40,889 nt of DNA from Candidatus Collierbacteria bacterium GW2011_GWB1_44_6 (GCA_000998025.1 LCJG01000015.1:1-40889); one strand, 5' to 3'; shown: positions 8,086 through 16,660, numbered from the stretch's first letter. Numbers and translations are program-made. Notes: generated by a model not told the origin, from the sequence alone.

Positions 8086-9888
8086 ATGTCAAGTCTAATC
8101 AGAAATTTTTCTATCATTGCTCATATTGACGCCGGAAAATCTACGCTGGCGGATCGACTTATGGAAATTACCGGTGCGGTAAAGGGCGATAAAATGACCC
8201 CGCAATTGTTGGATAGTAATCCGATTGAGAGAGAACGGGGTATCACCATAAAACTTGCCCCCGTATCAATGACCTATCATGGCTACAGCTTAAACCTAAT
8301 TGACACTCCTGGCCACGTCGATTTCAACTACGAAGTTGAGCGAGCCCTCCAGGCCTGCGAAGGTGCCATATTATTAGTGGATGCCACTAAGGGAGTTCAG
8401 GCGCAAACGGTCGCCAATCTCCGCTTGGCAAAAAACCTTGGTCTGACCATCATTCCTGTGATCAACAAAATTGATGCTCCTTTGGCCGACGTCCCCGCCG
8501 CCACCCGCCAAATAAAACTTCTACTTGGATTACAGAGTGACCCTCTTTTTGTCTCCGCCAAAACAGGGGAGGGCGTCGAAAACTTATTGGAAAAAATTAT
8601 TTCTGACCTCCCCTCTCCAAAAACATCTGTCATCCCGAGCGTAGTCGAGGGATCCCACTCCACCGCACCATTTCAAGCCCTCGTCTTCAACTCCACCTTT
8701 GATACTCACCTGGGAGTCATTGCTTTTGTCAAAATAATCACCGGAAATTTAAATGCTGGTGACAAACTATCCTTCTTAAGTTCCGGCCAGTCTCTAACTT
8801 CTCAGGAAATAGGCATTTTTTCTCCAGGCAGAACAGAGAAAAAAATACTCACCTCTGGTAGTGTCGGATATATCATTACCGGGCTGAAGGACATCCGTAA
8901 TGTGCTCGTCGGAGATACCTTGTGTCTTTCCCATCAAGTCAAGCTGGTTTCCCCAATTCCTGGCTTTCGGAAAATTCACCCTAATGTCTTTCTGGATTTC
9001 TATCCCGCCGAAGGTTCTCAGTATAGAGACTTGCTCGATGCTCTGGAGAAATTGAAACTAAACGACTCATCTCTTACCACTCAAGGAATAAACTCTCCCA
9101 TTTTGGGGCAAGGGGTCAAGGTTGGCTTTCTGGGTATGCTTCACTCCGAGGTGGTCGGTGAAAGACTTGAGAGAGAATTTAATCTTCCGGTTATTTCCGT
9201 TTCTCCTTCAGTTGAATATAAGGTAGCAGTTCGCTCCGGTGATGAAAAAATATTTAGTTCACCAGCCGATTTTCCCGATCCTGCCACAATAGTCCAAGGC
9301 TACGAACCTATGGCGGCAGTCAATATCGTCGTTACTTCTCCTTACGTGGGCGCTGTCATGGAACTCTGCCAGGATCTTCGTGGCAATTTAGTTAACGTTT
9401 CCTATCTAGACCAGTTGGTAGAAATCGATTATTTTTTGCCTCTAATTGAAGTCATTACCGCACTTCACGACAGTCTCAAAAGCGTTTCACAGGGTTTTGC
9501 GTCCATGGACTACGAATTAGCCGGTTGGCAAGAAGCGGAGCTCGTTAAGCTCGACGTTTTACTCAATCACGAGCTCTTTGCACCCATGAGTGTCATTACG
9601 GTTAGAGAAAAAGCCTACCAAAAAGGTAAAAAGGTAGCCGAGAAGTTAAAAGAAGCTATACCTAGGCAACAATTCGAAATTCCTATTCAGGTTGCCATCG
9701 GCGGCCAGATCGTGGCCCGCGAAACCATCAAGGCCTACCGCAAAGATGTTGATGCCAAGCTTCATGGGGGAGACTTTACCCGGAATCTAAAACTCCTCAA
9801 TAAGCAGAAAAAAGGCAAAGCCCGCATGAAGCAGTTCGGCAAAGTCAGCGTGCCCCAGGAAGCCTTCCTGGCCATCGCCAAATCCTAG
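8086..9888 (+). CDS. lepA: Elongation factor 4 (LepA), with a repeat-derived insertion
   Basis: 600 residues, normal family length. This is a translational GTPase that acts on the ribosome. G1 is AHIDAGKST (12-20), where most LepA proteins have DHGKS; G2 is RERGITIK (49-56), G3 DTPGH (73-77), G4 NKID (127-130). Domains II, III and V and the LepA-specific C-terminal domain follow, ending in the characteristic KARMKQFGKVSVPQEAFLAI. Between the G domain and domain II, residues 181-190 (SVIPSVVEGS) are encoded by a 26-bp dispersed repeat identical to one after grpE. The linker is therefore longer than usual, but the frame is kept and nothing else is disturbed. It begins 3 nt after murJ. Confidence 0.95.
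   Translation: MSSLIRNFSIIAHIDAGKSTLADRLMEITGAVKGDKMTPQLLDSNPIERERGITIKLAPVSMTYHGYSLNLIDTPGHVDFNYEVERALQACEGAILLVDATKGVQAQTVANLRLAKNLGLTIIPVINKIDAPLADVPAATRQIKLLLGLQSDPLFVSAKTGEGVENLLEKIISDLPSPKTSVIPSVVEGSHSTAPFQALVFNSTFDTHLGVIAFVKIITGNLNAGDKLSFLSSGQSLTSQEIGIFSPGRTEKKILTSGSVGYIITGLKDIRNVLVGDTLCLSHQVKLVSPIPGFRKIHPNVFLDFYPAEGSQYRDLLDALEKLKLNDSSLTTQGINSPILGQGVKVGFLGMLHSEVVGERLEREFNLPVISVSPSVEYKVAVRSGDEKIFSSPADFPDPATIVQGYEPMAAVNIVVTSPYVGAVMELCQDLRGNLVNVSYLDQLVEIDYFLPLIEVITALHDSLKSVSQGFASMDYELAGWQEAELVKLDVLLNHELFAPMSVITVREKAYQKGKKVAEKLKEAIPRQQFEIPIQVAIGGQIVARETIKAYRKDVDAKLHGGDFTRNLKLLNKQKKGKARMKQFGKVSVPQEAFLAIAKS
8629..8654. repeat. 26-bp dispersed repeat (GTCATCCCGAGC...GAGGGATC), copy inside lepA
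   Basis: Identical over 26 bases to 12657-12682. It carries the imperfect palindrome ATCCC...GGGAT. Here it is translated in frame as VIPSVVEGS in the linker between the LepA G domain and domain II. Confidence 0.85.
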
Positions 9889-9915
9889 GCGGAACTGATG
9901 CGGCGTGTCACGTCT

Positions 9916-10101
9916 TCAAAACTCTACGGTAAACATCGCAGCCGTGTTTGGGCCAAAAAACTCCGAAGTTTTCCAAGTCGCCGAGGTGGTCGCTACCGTA
10001 AGCGTCCGGCTTGCACCTAGAAAATCAGTCCTCGTAATCTTAAAGTTTAGTTTCGGTAAATTCTCAAAGGTCATCGGCACCGCTTCGGAGTGAATTCTCA
10101 A
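9916..10101 (-). pseudogene. Displaced C-terminal segment of the GH39-like gene
   Basis: Downstream of the frameshift caused by a 34-bp tandem duplication, this frame continues HSEAVPMTFEN into LPKLNFKITRTDFLGASRTL and ends MFTVEF at a TGA. It reads like the final beta strands of the accessory domain of the glycosidase. Removing one copy of the duplication joins it in frame to the upstream coding region to give a 464-residue protein (the phases agree: 10101+34 is in the same codon phase as 11344). It has no start signal of its own. Confidence 0.7.
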
Positions 10102-10127
10102 AGGTCATCGGCACCGCTTCGGAGTGA
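10059..10127. repeat. 34-bp tandem duplication
   Basis: Bases 10059-10093 and 10093-10127 match exactly with period 34 (unit beginning ATTCTCAAAGGTCATCGG). Because 34 is not a multiple of 3, the duplication shifts the reading frame of the minus-strand glycosidase gene. Confidence 0.95.
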
Positions 10128-11344
10128 GAACCTTTTGGGTCATAATTAACCACCATAATTTTTAGATTTCCTTTATCGTCCGTGGAGGCAATACTTTTTA
10201 CCCAGCTTCCCTCCCCGGCCACACTCATCCGGTAAGGTCCCAAATTATTTAAAAATTGGAGCGCGAAGTATCTCGGTTTCTTTTCCGGAGCACCATATTT
10301 TTCATGAGTCAGAATTCCCCACCTACCCCAGTATTTTTCTGTACCGGGACCGTCTTTAATTTCAAAAAGGAAAGCTCTGTCCACGACCCCCATCATTGCC
10401 CGTGCGCCCGCCAGAGTGTGAATTGCACCAAATCTTCCGTCATAGCCCTTGTCAATTTCGCTATTATGTCCCCATTCGGTGACGTAAAATTTTAGATTGA
10501 CGAGGGCTGGAATATTTTCCGCCCACCTTTTCGCCTGTAGCACGTCTTTCTCATACTGTTCCAAATCGTAAGCGTACCGATGCCAGCTCAAAAAATCGAG
10601 TCGAAGGTTATTTGCGTCCACATACTTGATTAGTCTCTCTTCCCAGTTTTGATAGAGGCCAGTCGTTGCGGGTCCACCAATTTCAAATAGATTTGTCCCT
10701 CTCACTCTAGCCGCAGCTCGTGCCGAAACGGCATACATCTCTAGGTAATTCCTGTCACCATAGGTTTTGTATCCTCCAAACAAATCGGGCTCATTCCATA
10801 CTTCATAGATCACCCCATCAATATTTTTTTGACTTCGGCCGCTATAGTGTTCTATGGTCGCCTGGACTAGCTGCCCCCACTCACTCCAATCTTTTGCCGG
10901 AGATACTATATCGCTGGTCGCCATAACAGGCGGCATGTATGACAAAGATAAGAAGGGTTTTGCTCCTGTTGCCAAAATAACATCCACCGCTTGGTCCAGA
11001 CCTGACCAATCAAAGGTAAGTTGCCCATCGTCAGTTCTGGAGACCACCTTAAACGCGTCATATATATGATCGAGTCTAATATATTCCATCCTCAATGCTT
11101 TGACCGCATCCACTACGGGCGCAAGCATTTCTTTGGGCTCTTCCCCCCCTTGCCCTATGTTTCTCCATGGTTGAGGCATTTTCCCAAGTACGCCTTCATA
11201 ATTAAAGACCAAATTAGCAGGGAATCCAGCCGCCTTACCGACAAATTGAACTGCTGATGGAATTGCCACTACTACCACAATGATCACCAATAGTCCGACA
11301 ATCAGCGGGGTTAACCCCCTAAGAATTTTTTTTCGATTAGCCAT
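10064..11344 (-). CDS. Membrane-anchored GH39-like glycoside hydrolase, frameshifted near its 3' end
   Basis: The open frame gives 426 residues, the last 11 or so out of the original frame; without the 34-bp duplication it would be 464. A basic N-terminus and a helix (about 12-38) anchor a TIM-barrel glycosidase of the GH39/clan-A type. The acid/base motif is YEVWNEPD (180-187, Glu185) and the likely nucleophile is in VTEWG (288-292, Glu290). LSLSYMPPVM, LDFLSWHRYAYD and AFLFEIKDGPG fit barrel strands of this family. A C-terminal beta domain follows and is cut by the frameshift. The catalytic core is intact, so the protein might still work. The substrate, a beta-linked polysaccharide or glycoconjugate, cannot be specified. 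It is transcribed away from hrcA, as a minus-strand interruption of the lepA-hrcA cluster. Confidence 0.8.
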   Translation of the reverse strand: MANRKKILRGLTPLIVGLLVIIVVVVAIPSAVQFVGKAAGFPANLVFNYEGVLGKMPQPWRNIGQGGEEPKEMLAPVVDAVKALRMEYIRLDHIYDAFKVVSRTDDGQLTFDWSGLDQAVDVILATGAKPFLSLSYMPPVMATSDIVSPAKDWSEWGQLVQATIEHYSGRSQKNIDGVIYEVWNEPDLFGGYKTYGDRNYLEMYAVSARAAARVRGTNLFEIGGPATTGLYQNWEERLIKYVDANNLRLDFLSWHRYAYDLEQYEKDVLQAKRWAENIPALVNLKFYVTEWGHNSEIDKGYDGRFGAIHTLAGARAMMGVVDRAFLFEIKDGPGTEKYWGRWGILTHEKYGAPEKKPRYFALQFLNNLGPYRMSVAGEGSWVKSIASTDDKGNLKIMVVNYDPKGSHSEAVPMTFENSLRSGADDL

Positions 11345-11357
11345 TAATTAACTTTAT

Positions 11358-11397
11358 CATGAGTCGCTTGACTGCCTCTTATCACTCATGCTATCAT
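11358..11397 (+). promoter_or_regulatory. hrcA promoter with overlapping palindrome (candidate operator)
   Basis: TTGACT (11368-11373), an 18-nt spacer and TATCAT (11392-11397) form a good sigma-70 promoter; hrcA ATG is only 10 nt after the -10 box. A perfect inverted pair CATGAGT (11358-11364) and ACTCATG (11384-11390), spaced by 19 nt, straddles the promoter. The canonical CIRCE element (TTAGCACTC-N9-GAGTGCTAA) is absent here and upstream of grpE, dnaK and dnaJ. A role as HrcA operator is inference. Confidence 0.55.
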
Positions 11398-11407
11398 TCT
11401 GCTAACT

Positions 11408-12133
11408 ATGGATCTAACTGAGCGCCAGATTCTCATCATCAAGACTATTGTCGAAGAATTTACCGAGTCAGCTGAGCCCGTTGGTTCTGTTGCTTTGGAA
11501 AATAAATACAGGTTAGGGGTTTCTCCGGCTACTCTCAGAAACGAAATGGCGAGTCTTGAAGAAAAAGGATTCTTATCTCAACCTCACGCCTCTTCAGGTC
11601 GCATTCCCACTCCTCTTGCCATCAAATTCTATGTCAACGAGCTCATGAAAGAAAAGCAGCTTAGTGTGGCCGAAGAAGTTGGTGTCAAATCTCGGGTTTG
11701 GGATCACCGGTTTAATCGGGATGACTTGCTCCATGAAGCCACCAAAGTTTTGGCAGAAAGAACCAAGGCGCTTTGTGTCGCCGCTTTTGATGAGGGGCAA
11801 AGCTTCCATTCTGGTTATGCCAATATTTTTAATGCTATTGAATTCAAAGATCTGGACATCACTCGAGAAATCTTTTATCTTTTAGACGAGCAAGCACGTC
11901 TTATGGATATCTTTGGTCGCGCGGCCGGGAACAACCCTATACATATTTTGGTAGGGGATGAAATGGGAGTCAGTCTATTTCAACCTGTGAGTTGTGTTTT
12001 TGCCGACATTCACGTCAGTGGTCGCAGGGGTAGCCTTGGAATTATTGGTCCGAGCCGACAAGAATACGATCGCAATATACCCTTTGTTCGATATGTTGCC
12101 AATTTAGTAAATCAAATAGCCGGAGAATGGTAA
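11408..12133 (+). CDS. hrcA: Heat-inducible transcription repressor HrcA (short form)
   Basis: 241 residues against about 340 for typical HrcA. The N-terminal winged helix is well conserved (LTERQILIIKTIVEEFTESAEPVGS, then SPATLRNEMASLEEKGFLSQPHASSGRIPT, residues 3-65). The GAF-like dimerisation domain follows but is shortened, probably without most of the inserted dimerisation domain; it ends ADIHVSGRRGSLGIIGPSRQEYDRNIPFVRYVANL, a recognisable HrcA end. It should repress the chaperone genes grpE-dnaK-dnaJ that follow. Its start lies 10 nt after a -10 box, suggesting a leaderless mRNA, and its last 7 nt overlap the grpE start. Confidence 0.9.
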   Translation: MDLTERQILIIKTIVEEFTESAEPVGSVALENKYRLGVSPATLRNEMASLEEKGFLSQPHASSGRIPTPLAIKFYVNELMKEKQLSVAEEVGVKSRVWDHRFNRDDLLHEATKVLAERTKALCVAAFDEGQSFHSGYANIFNAIEFKDLDITREIFYLLDEQARLMDIFGRAAGNNPIHILVGDEMGVSLFQPVSCVFADIHVSGRRGSLGIIGPSRQEYDRNIPFVRYVANLVNQIAGEW

Positions 12134-12672
12134 AAAAAGATAAAAAATCCAACGTCAATAACCCTGATCGCGTCGAAACAGCTCAGGAGATTCAGCTTAA
12201 TAATCTTTCCAGACTGATTGAGCTTGAAAAACGGTTCGAAGAAAATGAAGAGAAGCTCGCTTCTACAGAAGAAAAATACCTGAGAATACTGGCTGATTAT
12301 CAAAATCAACAGCGCCGCCATAAAGAGCAAGAGTCTCAAATAATCAAGATGGCTTCGGCCTCCCTACTCGAAAAACTTTTATTAAACATGGATTCCTTAC
12401 AACTAGCTCAGTCTCATCTCAAAGATAAGGGGCTGCAGATGGTCATCGAGCAATTTATGGTTGTATTCAAAGAAGAAGGCTTGGCTCTCATCGAGACAGA
12501 TGGTAATGACTTTGACCCAATCACCATGGACTGCACCGAAATAGTCCCGGGGAAAAAAGATCAAGTGGTCGAAACTGTTGCGCCTGGCTACTTTCTCTTT
12601 GACAAGGTTCTCCGACCTGCTAAAGTCAAAGTCGGCTCAGGAATTAATAACACACCGTCATCCCGAGCGTAG
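12127..12672 (+). CDS. grpE: Nucleotide exchange factor GrpE
   Basis: 181 residues. A long N-terminal coiled coil (20-75) contains the family pattern YLRILADYQNQQRR (residues 55-68). A four-helix segment and the C-terminal beta wing follow (FDPITMDCTEIVPG, then VVETVAPGYFLFDKVLRPAKVKV). GrpE releases ADP from DnaK, encoded next. The start ATG overlaps the hrcA stop (translational coupling). The last residues (TPSSRA) and the TAG stop are encoded by a dispersed repeat, so the original C-terminus was altered by the repeat; the core fold ends before it. Confidence 0.92.
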   Translation: MVKKDKKSNVNNPDRVETAQEIQLNNLSRLIELEKRFEENEEKLASTEEKYLRILADYQNQQRRHKEQESQIIKMASASLLEKLLLNMDSLQLAQSHLKDKGLQMVIEQFMVVFKEEGLALIETDGNDFDPITMDCTEIVPGKKDQVVETVAPGYFLFDKVLRPAKVKVGSGINNTPSSRA

Positions 12673-12682
12673 TCGAGGGATC
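12657..12682. repeat. 26-bp dispersed repeat, copy forming the grpE stop codon
   Basis: Same 26 bases as 8629-8654. Here the repeat is read in a different frame (PSSRA then TAG) and supplies the grpE stop codon. The remaining repeat bases lie in the grpE-dnaK spacer. Confidence 0.85.
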
Positions 12683-12729
12683 TCAAACAACTAATACGTT
12701 TTAAAAATTAATTAAAAAATAAAAATAAT

Positions 12730-14649
12730 ATGTCAAAAATAATCGGTATCGACCTGGGTACAACCAATTCCGCCATAGCCGTGATGGAGGGTGGCACTGC
12801 GAAAATTATCCCTACCGCTGAAGGCCGTAACACTTTTCCTTCCATCGTAGAGCCTATCAAGGGCTTGGTGGGAGATGTAGCCAAACGCCAGATGGTTCTT
12901 AATTCACAAAACACCATTTATAGTGTGAAACGCCTCATGGGTCAAAAATTCTCCGGGAAGCAAGCTCAAAAAACCAAGGAAATGGCACCATACGAAATAG
13001 CTGAAGGTAAAGACAGTATGGCCATCATAAATCTCGGAGGTAAATCTTTCACCCCCCAAGAAATTTCAGCCAAAATTCTTCAAAAAGCCAAGGCCGACGC
13101 TGAAGCCTATCTGGGGCAGCCGGTAACCGACGCTGTTATTACCGTCCCCGCCTATTTTGATGATTCTCAGAGACAAGCCACGAAGCAGGCAGGGGAAATT
13201 GCCGGACTCAACGTTCAAAGAATTGTCAACGAACCAACCGCAGCTGCTCTGGCGTATGGCCTAGACAAAGGCAAAAACGAGACTGTTGTTGTCTACGATC
13301 TAGGAGGAGGAACCTTTGACGTTTCCATTCTCGAGCTCGGTGATGGGGTCTTTGAGGTAAAGTCCACCAATGGTGATACCTTCCTTGGCGGTGATGATTT
13401 CGACCATCGCTTAATTGATTACATCGTTTCCGAATTCAAAAAAGAATCCGGCGTTGATCTGTCTCTAGACAAACAAGCGCTTCAACGTATTAAAGACGCC
13501 GCCGAAAAAGCCAAGATTGAACTCTCAAGTGCGACTGAAACAGAAATTAATCAACCCTTTATTACCCAGAAAGACGGCCAGCCCCTGCACCTCACCATGA
13601 AGATCACCCGGGCCAAACTGGAAGAATTGGTTGATGATCTGATTCAGAAAACCATCGAACCTTGTAAGAAAGCTTTGGTCGACGCTAAGATAGAAAAAGC
13701 CGCTATCGCGGAAGTTATTCTCGTTGGTGGTATGAGTCGTATGCCCAAAGTTCAGCAAGTGGTCAAAGATTTTTTTGGCAAAGAACCCAACAAATCAGTT
13801 AATCCAGACGAAGCCGTCGCACTCGGCGCCGCCATTCAAGGTGGTGTCATTTCCGGAGATGTCAAAGATGTTCTTCTACTCGACGTCACCCCATTAACTC
13901 TTGGAATTGAAACTATGGGGAGTGTGATGACCCCTCTCATCGAAAGAAATACCACCGTTCCGAGTAGTAAGTCACAAGTCTTCTCAACTGCCTCGGACAA
14001 CCAGCCCCAAGTCGAAATTCATATTCTTCAAGGCGAACGTCCTATGGCGAGTGACAACAAGACGCTTGGAAGTTTCATCCTCGATGGTATTCCTGCTGCC
14101 CCTCGAGGTATTCCTCAGATCGAAGTCACTTTCGACATCGATGCCAACGGAATTTTGAACGTCTCGGCGAAGGATAAAGCTACCGGCAAAGAGCAAAAGA
14201 TTACCATAAAAAACGCCACCAACCTTTCCGACGCTGAAGTCGAAAAAATGAAGCAAGATGCTCAGAAATTTGCTGAGGAGGATAAAAAGAAAAAAGAACT
14301 GGTCGACAAAAGAAACGAAGCGGACACTCTTATAATCCAAACTCGCAAAGTTCTAAAAGATGCCGGCGATAAATTCGGCGCCGATGCTGCCAAAGAGATG
14401 ACTGGGTCACTCGACGAACTTGAAAAAGAACTCAAGAACGAAGCTGCCACAGTCGAGTCTCTTGACGCCAAGCTAAAAGCTTCCACCGAACTTGTTCAAA
14501 AACACGCCGAAGCTCTCTACAAAGCGGCTAGCGAAAAAGACCAACCCGCCGGGGAGGGCAAACCAGCCGAGGACTCAAAAGCCGAAGGCGAAACATCAGA
14601 AACCAAAACTGACACAAAATCCGCAGAAGAAGGAGAGGTTGTCCAGTAA
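12730..14649 (+). CDS. dnaK: Chaperone protein DnaK (Hsp70)
   Basis: 639 residues, full length. The ATPase domain opens with [14 protein letters not shown] (5-18) and contains the three Hsp70 signatures, including [15 protein letters not shown] and [17 protein letters not shown]. The interdomain linker [16 protein letters not shown] is intact, and the substrate-binding domain carries [15 protein letters not shown] and [15 protein letters not shown]. The C-terminal tail is Glu/Lys-rich (AEEGEVVQ) and lacks the usual terminal EEVD/DxE-type motif. It folds client proteins with DnaJ and GrpE. The 57-nt spacer from grpE contains a dispersed repeat and an AT-rich stretch; I see no strong Shine-Dalgarno sequence before the ATG. 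Confidence 0.97.
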   Translation: MSKIIGIDLGTTNSAIAVMEGGTAKIIPTAEGRNTFPSIVEPIKGLVGDVAKRQMVLNSQNTIYSVKRLMGQKFSGKQAQKTKEMAPYEIAEGKDSMAIINLGGKSFTPQEISAKILQKAKADAEAYLGQPVTDAVITVPAYFDDSQRQATKQAGEIAGLNVQRIVNEPTAAALAYGLDKGKNETVVVYDLGGGTFDVSILELGDGVFEVKSTNGDTFLGGDDFDHRLIDYIVSEFKKESGVDLSLDKQALQRIKDAAEKAKIELSSATETEINQPFITQKDGQPLHLTMKITRAKLEELVDDLIQKTIEPCKKALVDAKIEKAAIAEVILVGGMSRMPKVQQVVKDFFGKEPNKSVNPDEAVALGAAIQGGVISGDVKDVLLLDVTPLTLGIETMGSVMTPLIERNTTVPSSKSQVFSTASDNQPQVEIHILQGERPMASDNKTLGSFILDGIPAAPRGIPQIEVTFDIDANGILNVSAKDKATGKEQKITIKNATNLSDAEVEKMKQDAQKFAEEDKKKKELVDKRNEADTLIIQTRKVLKDAGDKFGADAAKEMTGSLDELEKELKNEAATVESLDAKLKASTELVQKHAEALYKAASEKDQPAGEGKPAEDSKAEGETSETKTDTKSAEEGEVVQ

Positions 14650-14668
14650 AATATTAATGTAAACCAAT

Positions 14669-14745
14669 CGTCATTGCGAGACGCGTATAGAGTCGAAGCA
14701 ATCCATCCCCTGGATCGCCACGTCGGAGTACATCCTCGCGATGAC
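14669..14745. repeat. Palindromic intergenic repeat (CGTCATTGCGAG type), full copy between dnaK and dnaJ
   Basis: The outer arms GTCATTGCGAG (14670-14680) and CTCGCGATGAC (14735-14745) pair with one mismatch. Inside are GAAGCAATCCA and TGGATCGCCACGTCGG, giving a second inverted pair (ATCCA/TGGAT). The core resembles a repeat seen in many bacterial genomes. Related shorter copies lie at 33474-33509 and 40605-40645. It fills the spacer and ends 8 nt before dnaJ. Confidence 0.85.
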
Positions 14746-14753
14746 AAAATAAC

Positions 14754-15614
14754 ATGGCTACCACACGAGACTTTTACGATATTTTGGGAGTATCAAAAAC
14801 CGCTTCTGCGGCGGAGATTAAATCTGCCTACAGGAAGCTGGCTCTCAAGTGGCACCCGGATCGCAACAAAGAAAAAGACGCCACCGAAAAGTTTAAGGAA
14901 ATAAACGAGGCCTACGAAGTCCTTAGTAGTCCGGAAAAGAAATCCAAATATGATCAATTCGGTCATGCGGCTTTCGGTGGTGGCACCGGCTACAATCCAT
15001 TTGGCCAACAATCTTCAGGCAATCCTTTCTCTTCTTATTACTCCACCGGAGGCAACATCAACTTCGAAGATCTCTTTGGCGGTCGAGGAGGCTTTTCCGA
15101 CCCCTTCGATATTTTTAGCTCCTTTTTTGGTGGAGCAGGAGCCGGCAGACGCCAAGCCAAACCCCGCTATACACTGAAACTTGATTTCATGGAAGCCGTG
15201 AATGGTACTGAAAAAACTATTGTTCACCAAGGAAAACAGTACACCGTCAAAGTTCCTGCCGGCATCGACGAAGGCAACCGTATCCGTTATGACGCATTTG
15301 ACGTTAGCTTTGAAATAAAAAATAGCCCCACCTTCAAGCGGGAAGGTAGCGACGTCATCGTCAATCACGAAATTCCTTTTACTCTAGCTATTTTGGGAGG
15401 CGAGACCAAGGTACAGACCCTTACTGGAGATTTAAAAATCCGTGTTGGTGCCGGCACTCAACCGGAAACTGTCCTCCGTCTTTCCGGCAAAGGCATCAAA
15501 CACCTCCAATCCAGCCGCCATGGCGATTTCTATATTCGGTTCGTTATCAAGTTCCCCACACGTCTTTCTGGTAAGCAAAAAGAACTTCTAAAAAAATTCG
15601 AGGACCTTTCTTAA
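14754..15614 (+). CDS. dnaJ: DnaJ-type co-chaperone without zinc finger (type II, CbpA-like)
   Basis: 286 residues. J domain at 5-70 with the essential HPD at 34-36 (LKWHPDRNKEKD). A Gly/Phe-rich linker spans about 72-135 (GGRGGFSDPFDIFSSFFGG), then the C-terminal peptide-binding beta domains (138-270) with VKVPAGIDEGNRIR and LRLSGKGIKHLQSSRHGDFYIRF. The four CxxCxGxG motifs of classical DnaJ are absent, so it is a type II J protein, although it holds the dnaJ position in the operon. It should stimulate the ATPase of the DnaK encoded upstream. Confidence 0.92.
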   Translation: MATTRDFYDILGVSKTASAAEIKSAYRKLALKWHPDRNKEKDATEKFKEINEAYEVLSSPEKKSKYDQFGHAAFGGGTGYNPFGQQSSGNPFSSYYSTGGNINFEDLFGGRGGFSDPFDIFSSFFGGAGAGRRQAKPRYTLKLDFMEAVNGTEKTIVHQGKQYTVKVPAGIDEGNRIRYDAFDVSFEIKNSPTFKREGSDVIVNHEIPFTLAILGGETKVQTLTGDLKIRVGAGTQPETVLRLSGKGIKHLQSSRHGDFYIRFVIKFPTRLSGKQKELLKKFEDLS

Positions 15615-15621
15615 CGTCTGA

Positions 15622-15666
15622 TATACTTTTCCTCGTTGTTCTTTAACTTTCTGCTACACCTGGAGG
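15622..15666 (+). promoter_or_regulatory. Promoter -10 and Shine-Dalgarno of the phospholipase D-like gene
   Basis: TGATATACT (TATACT at 15622-15627) is an extended -10 box. GGAGG (15662-15666) lies 4 nt before the GTG start at 15671. This gene therefore has a leader and ribosome binding site, unlike most neighbours. The ATG at 15669 is out of frame and has too short a spacing. Confidence 0.5.
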
Positions 15667-15670
15667 TCAT

Positions 15671-16660
15671 GTGTGGAATAACCTATTTGGGAAATGGCAC
15701 ACCGTTTACTTCACTAGTCCAAAAATTCCCTTTGATAATATCTTTGAGGGTGGCATTGAAGAAGATTTGATAAGACTAATCGACAATACCAAAAAAACAC
15801 TTGATGTGGCTGTTTTTGAGTTTGACTTAGAAAACGTCGCTCAGTCTTTGATTAGAGCTCATAGAAGGGGAGTTCGGGTTCGTCTGGTCTATGACAATCA
15901 GTTTTCCGACTATCTCACCATCAAGTCCTTGGTCGACGCAGGGATAGCAACTGTCCCAGATAATCGCTCGGCCTATATGCACAACAAGTTCTTCATATTC
16001 GACCGTAAATATGTTTGGACAGGATCATTTAACATTTCGTTAAATTCAGCTTATCGAAATAACGAGAACGCTGTCGTAATATTCGATCGTTTGCTCGCCA
16101 GAAACTATTCTTTAGAATTTGAGGAAATGTTTGTCGGTAAGTTTGGTAAGACTTCTCCTGACAACACTGATGATATTTTTTCCATCAGAGGAGTCCGGGT
16201 TGAGAACTATTTCGCCCCAGAAGCCGAAGTCATTGGCCATATCATTAATCTGGTCAGGACGGCAAAGAGACACATTCATTTTCTCGCCTTTTCTTTTACG
16301 GATGATTCACTGGCAGATGCCTTAATCGAAATGATGTCCGCTGGCATTAGTGTCTCTGGAGTTTTTGAGAGTCGAGGATCGCATAGGTCGTCTTCAAAAT
16401 ATTCCAAACTTCTCCAAGCAGGCGCCGCCGTTATGAGGGACGCAAATCCGAGGACCATGCACCACAAAGTTTTTATTATTGATGGCCGTCTTGTGATCTT
16501 TGGTTCTTATAACTTCAGCAGTAATGCCGCTCAGGTGAATGACGAGAATCTGTTGGTGATTTTTGATCCTTTTCTGGCGGGGAAATACGAGACCGAATTT
16601 CAAAAGATATTTGCTCGGGCATCAAAACCAAAGGCAGCAAGAAAACCTAAACGGAGCTAA
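15671..16660 (+). CDS. Phospholipase D-like protein with two HKD motifs
   Basis: 329 residues. There are two catalytic HxKxxxxD motifs: MHNKFFIFD (His104, Lys106, Asp111) followed by TGSFNIS, and MHHKVFIID (His264, Lys266, Asp271) followed by FGSYNFSSNA. Both halves have the N/E residues downstream (NNENAVV and NDENLLV), so the active site, shared by both halves, looks complete. It could be a nuclease, a phosphodiesterase or a cardiolipin-synthase-like enzyme. There is no membrane helix or signal peptide, which argues mildly for a cytoplasmic nuclease. The tail is basic (PKAARKPKRS). GTG start at 15671. It ends within a strong terminator. Confidence 0.85.
   Translation: MWNNLFGKWHTVYFTSPKIPFDNIFEGGIEEDLIRLIDNTKKTLDVAVFEFDLENVAQSLIRAHRRGVRVRLVYDNQFSDYLTIKSLVDAGIATVPDNRSAYMHNKFFIFDRKYVWTGSFNISLNSAYRNNENAVVIFDRLLARNYSLEFEEMFVGKFGKTSPDNTDDIFSIRGVRVENYFAPEAEVIGHIINLVRTAKRHIHFLAFSFTDDSLADALIEMMSAGISVSGVFESRGSHRSSSKYSKLLQAGAAVMRDANPRTMHHKVFIIDGRLVIFGSYNFSSNAAQVNDENLLVIFDPFLAGKYETEFQKIFARASKPKAARKPKRS

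Noticed and set aside
9905-10093. Plus-strand 62-codon frame after lepA
   Set aside because: Complement of the C-terminal part of the GH39-like gene; no start signal.
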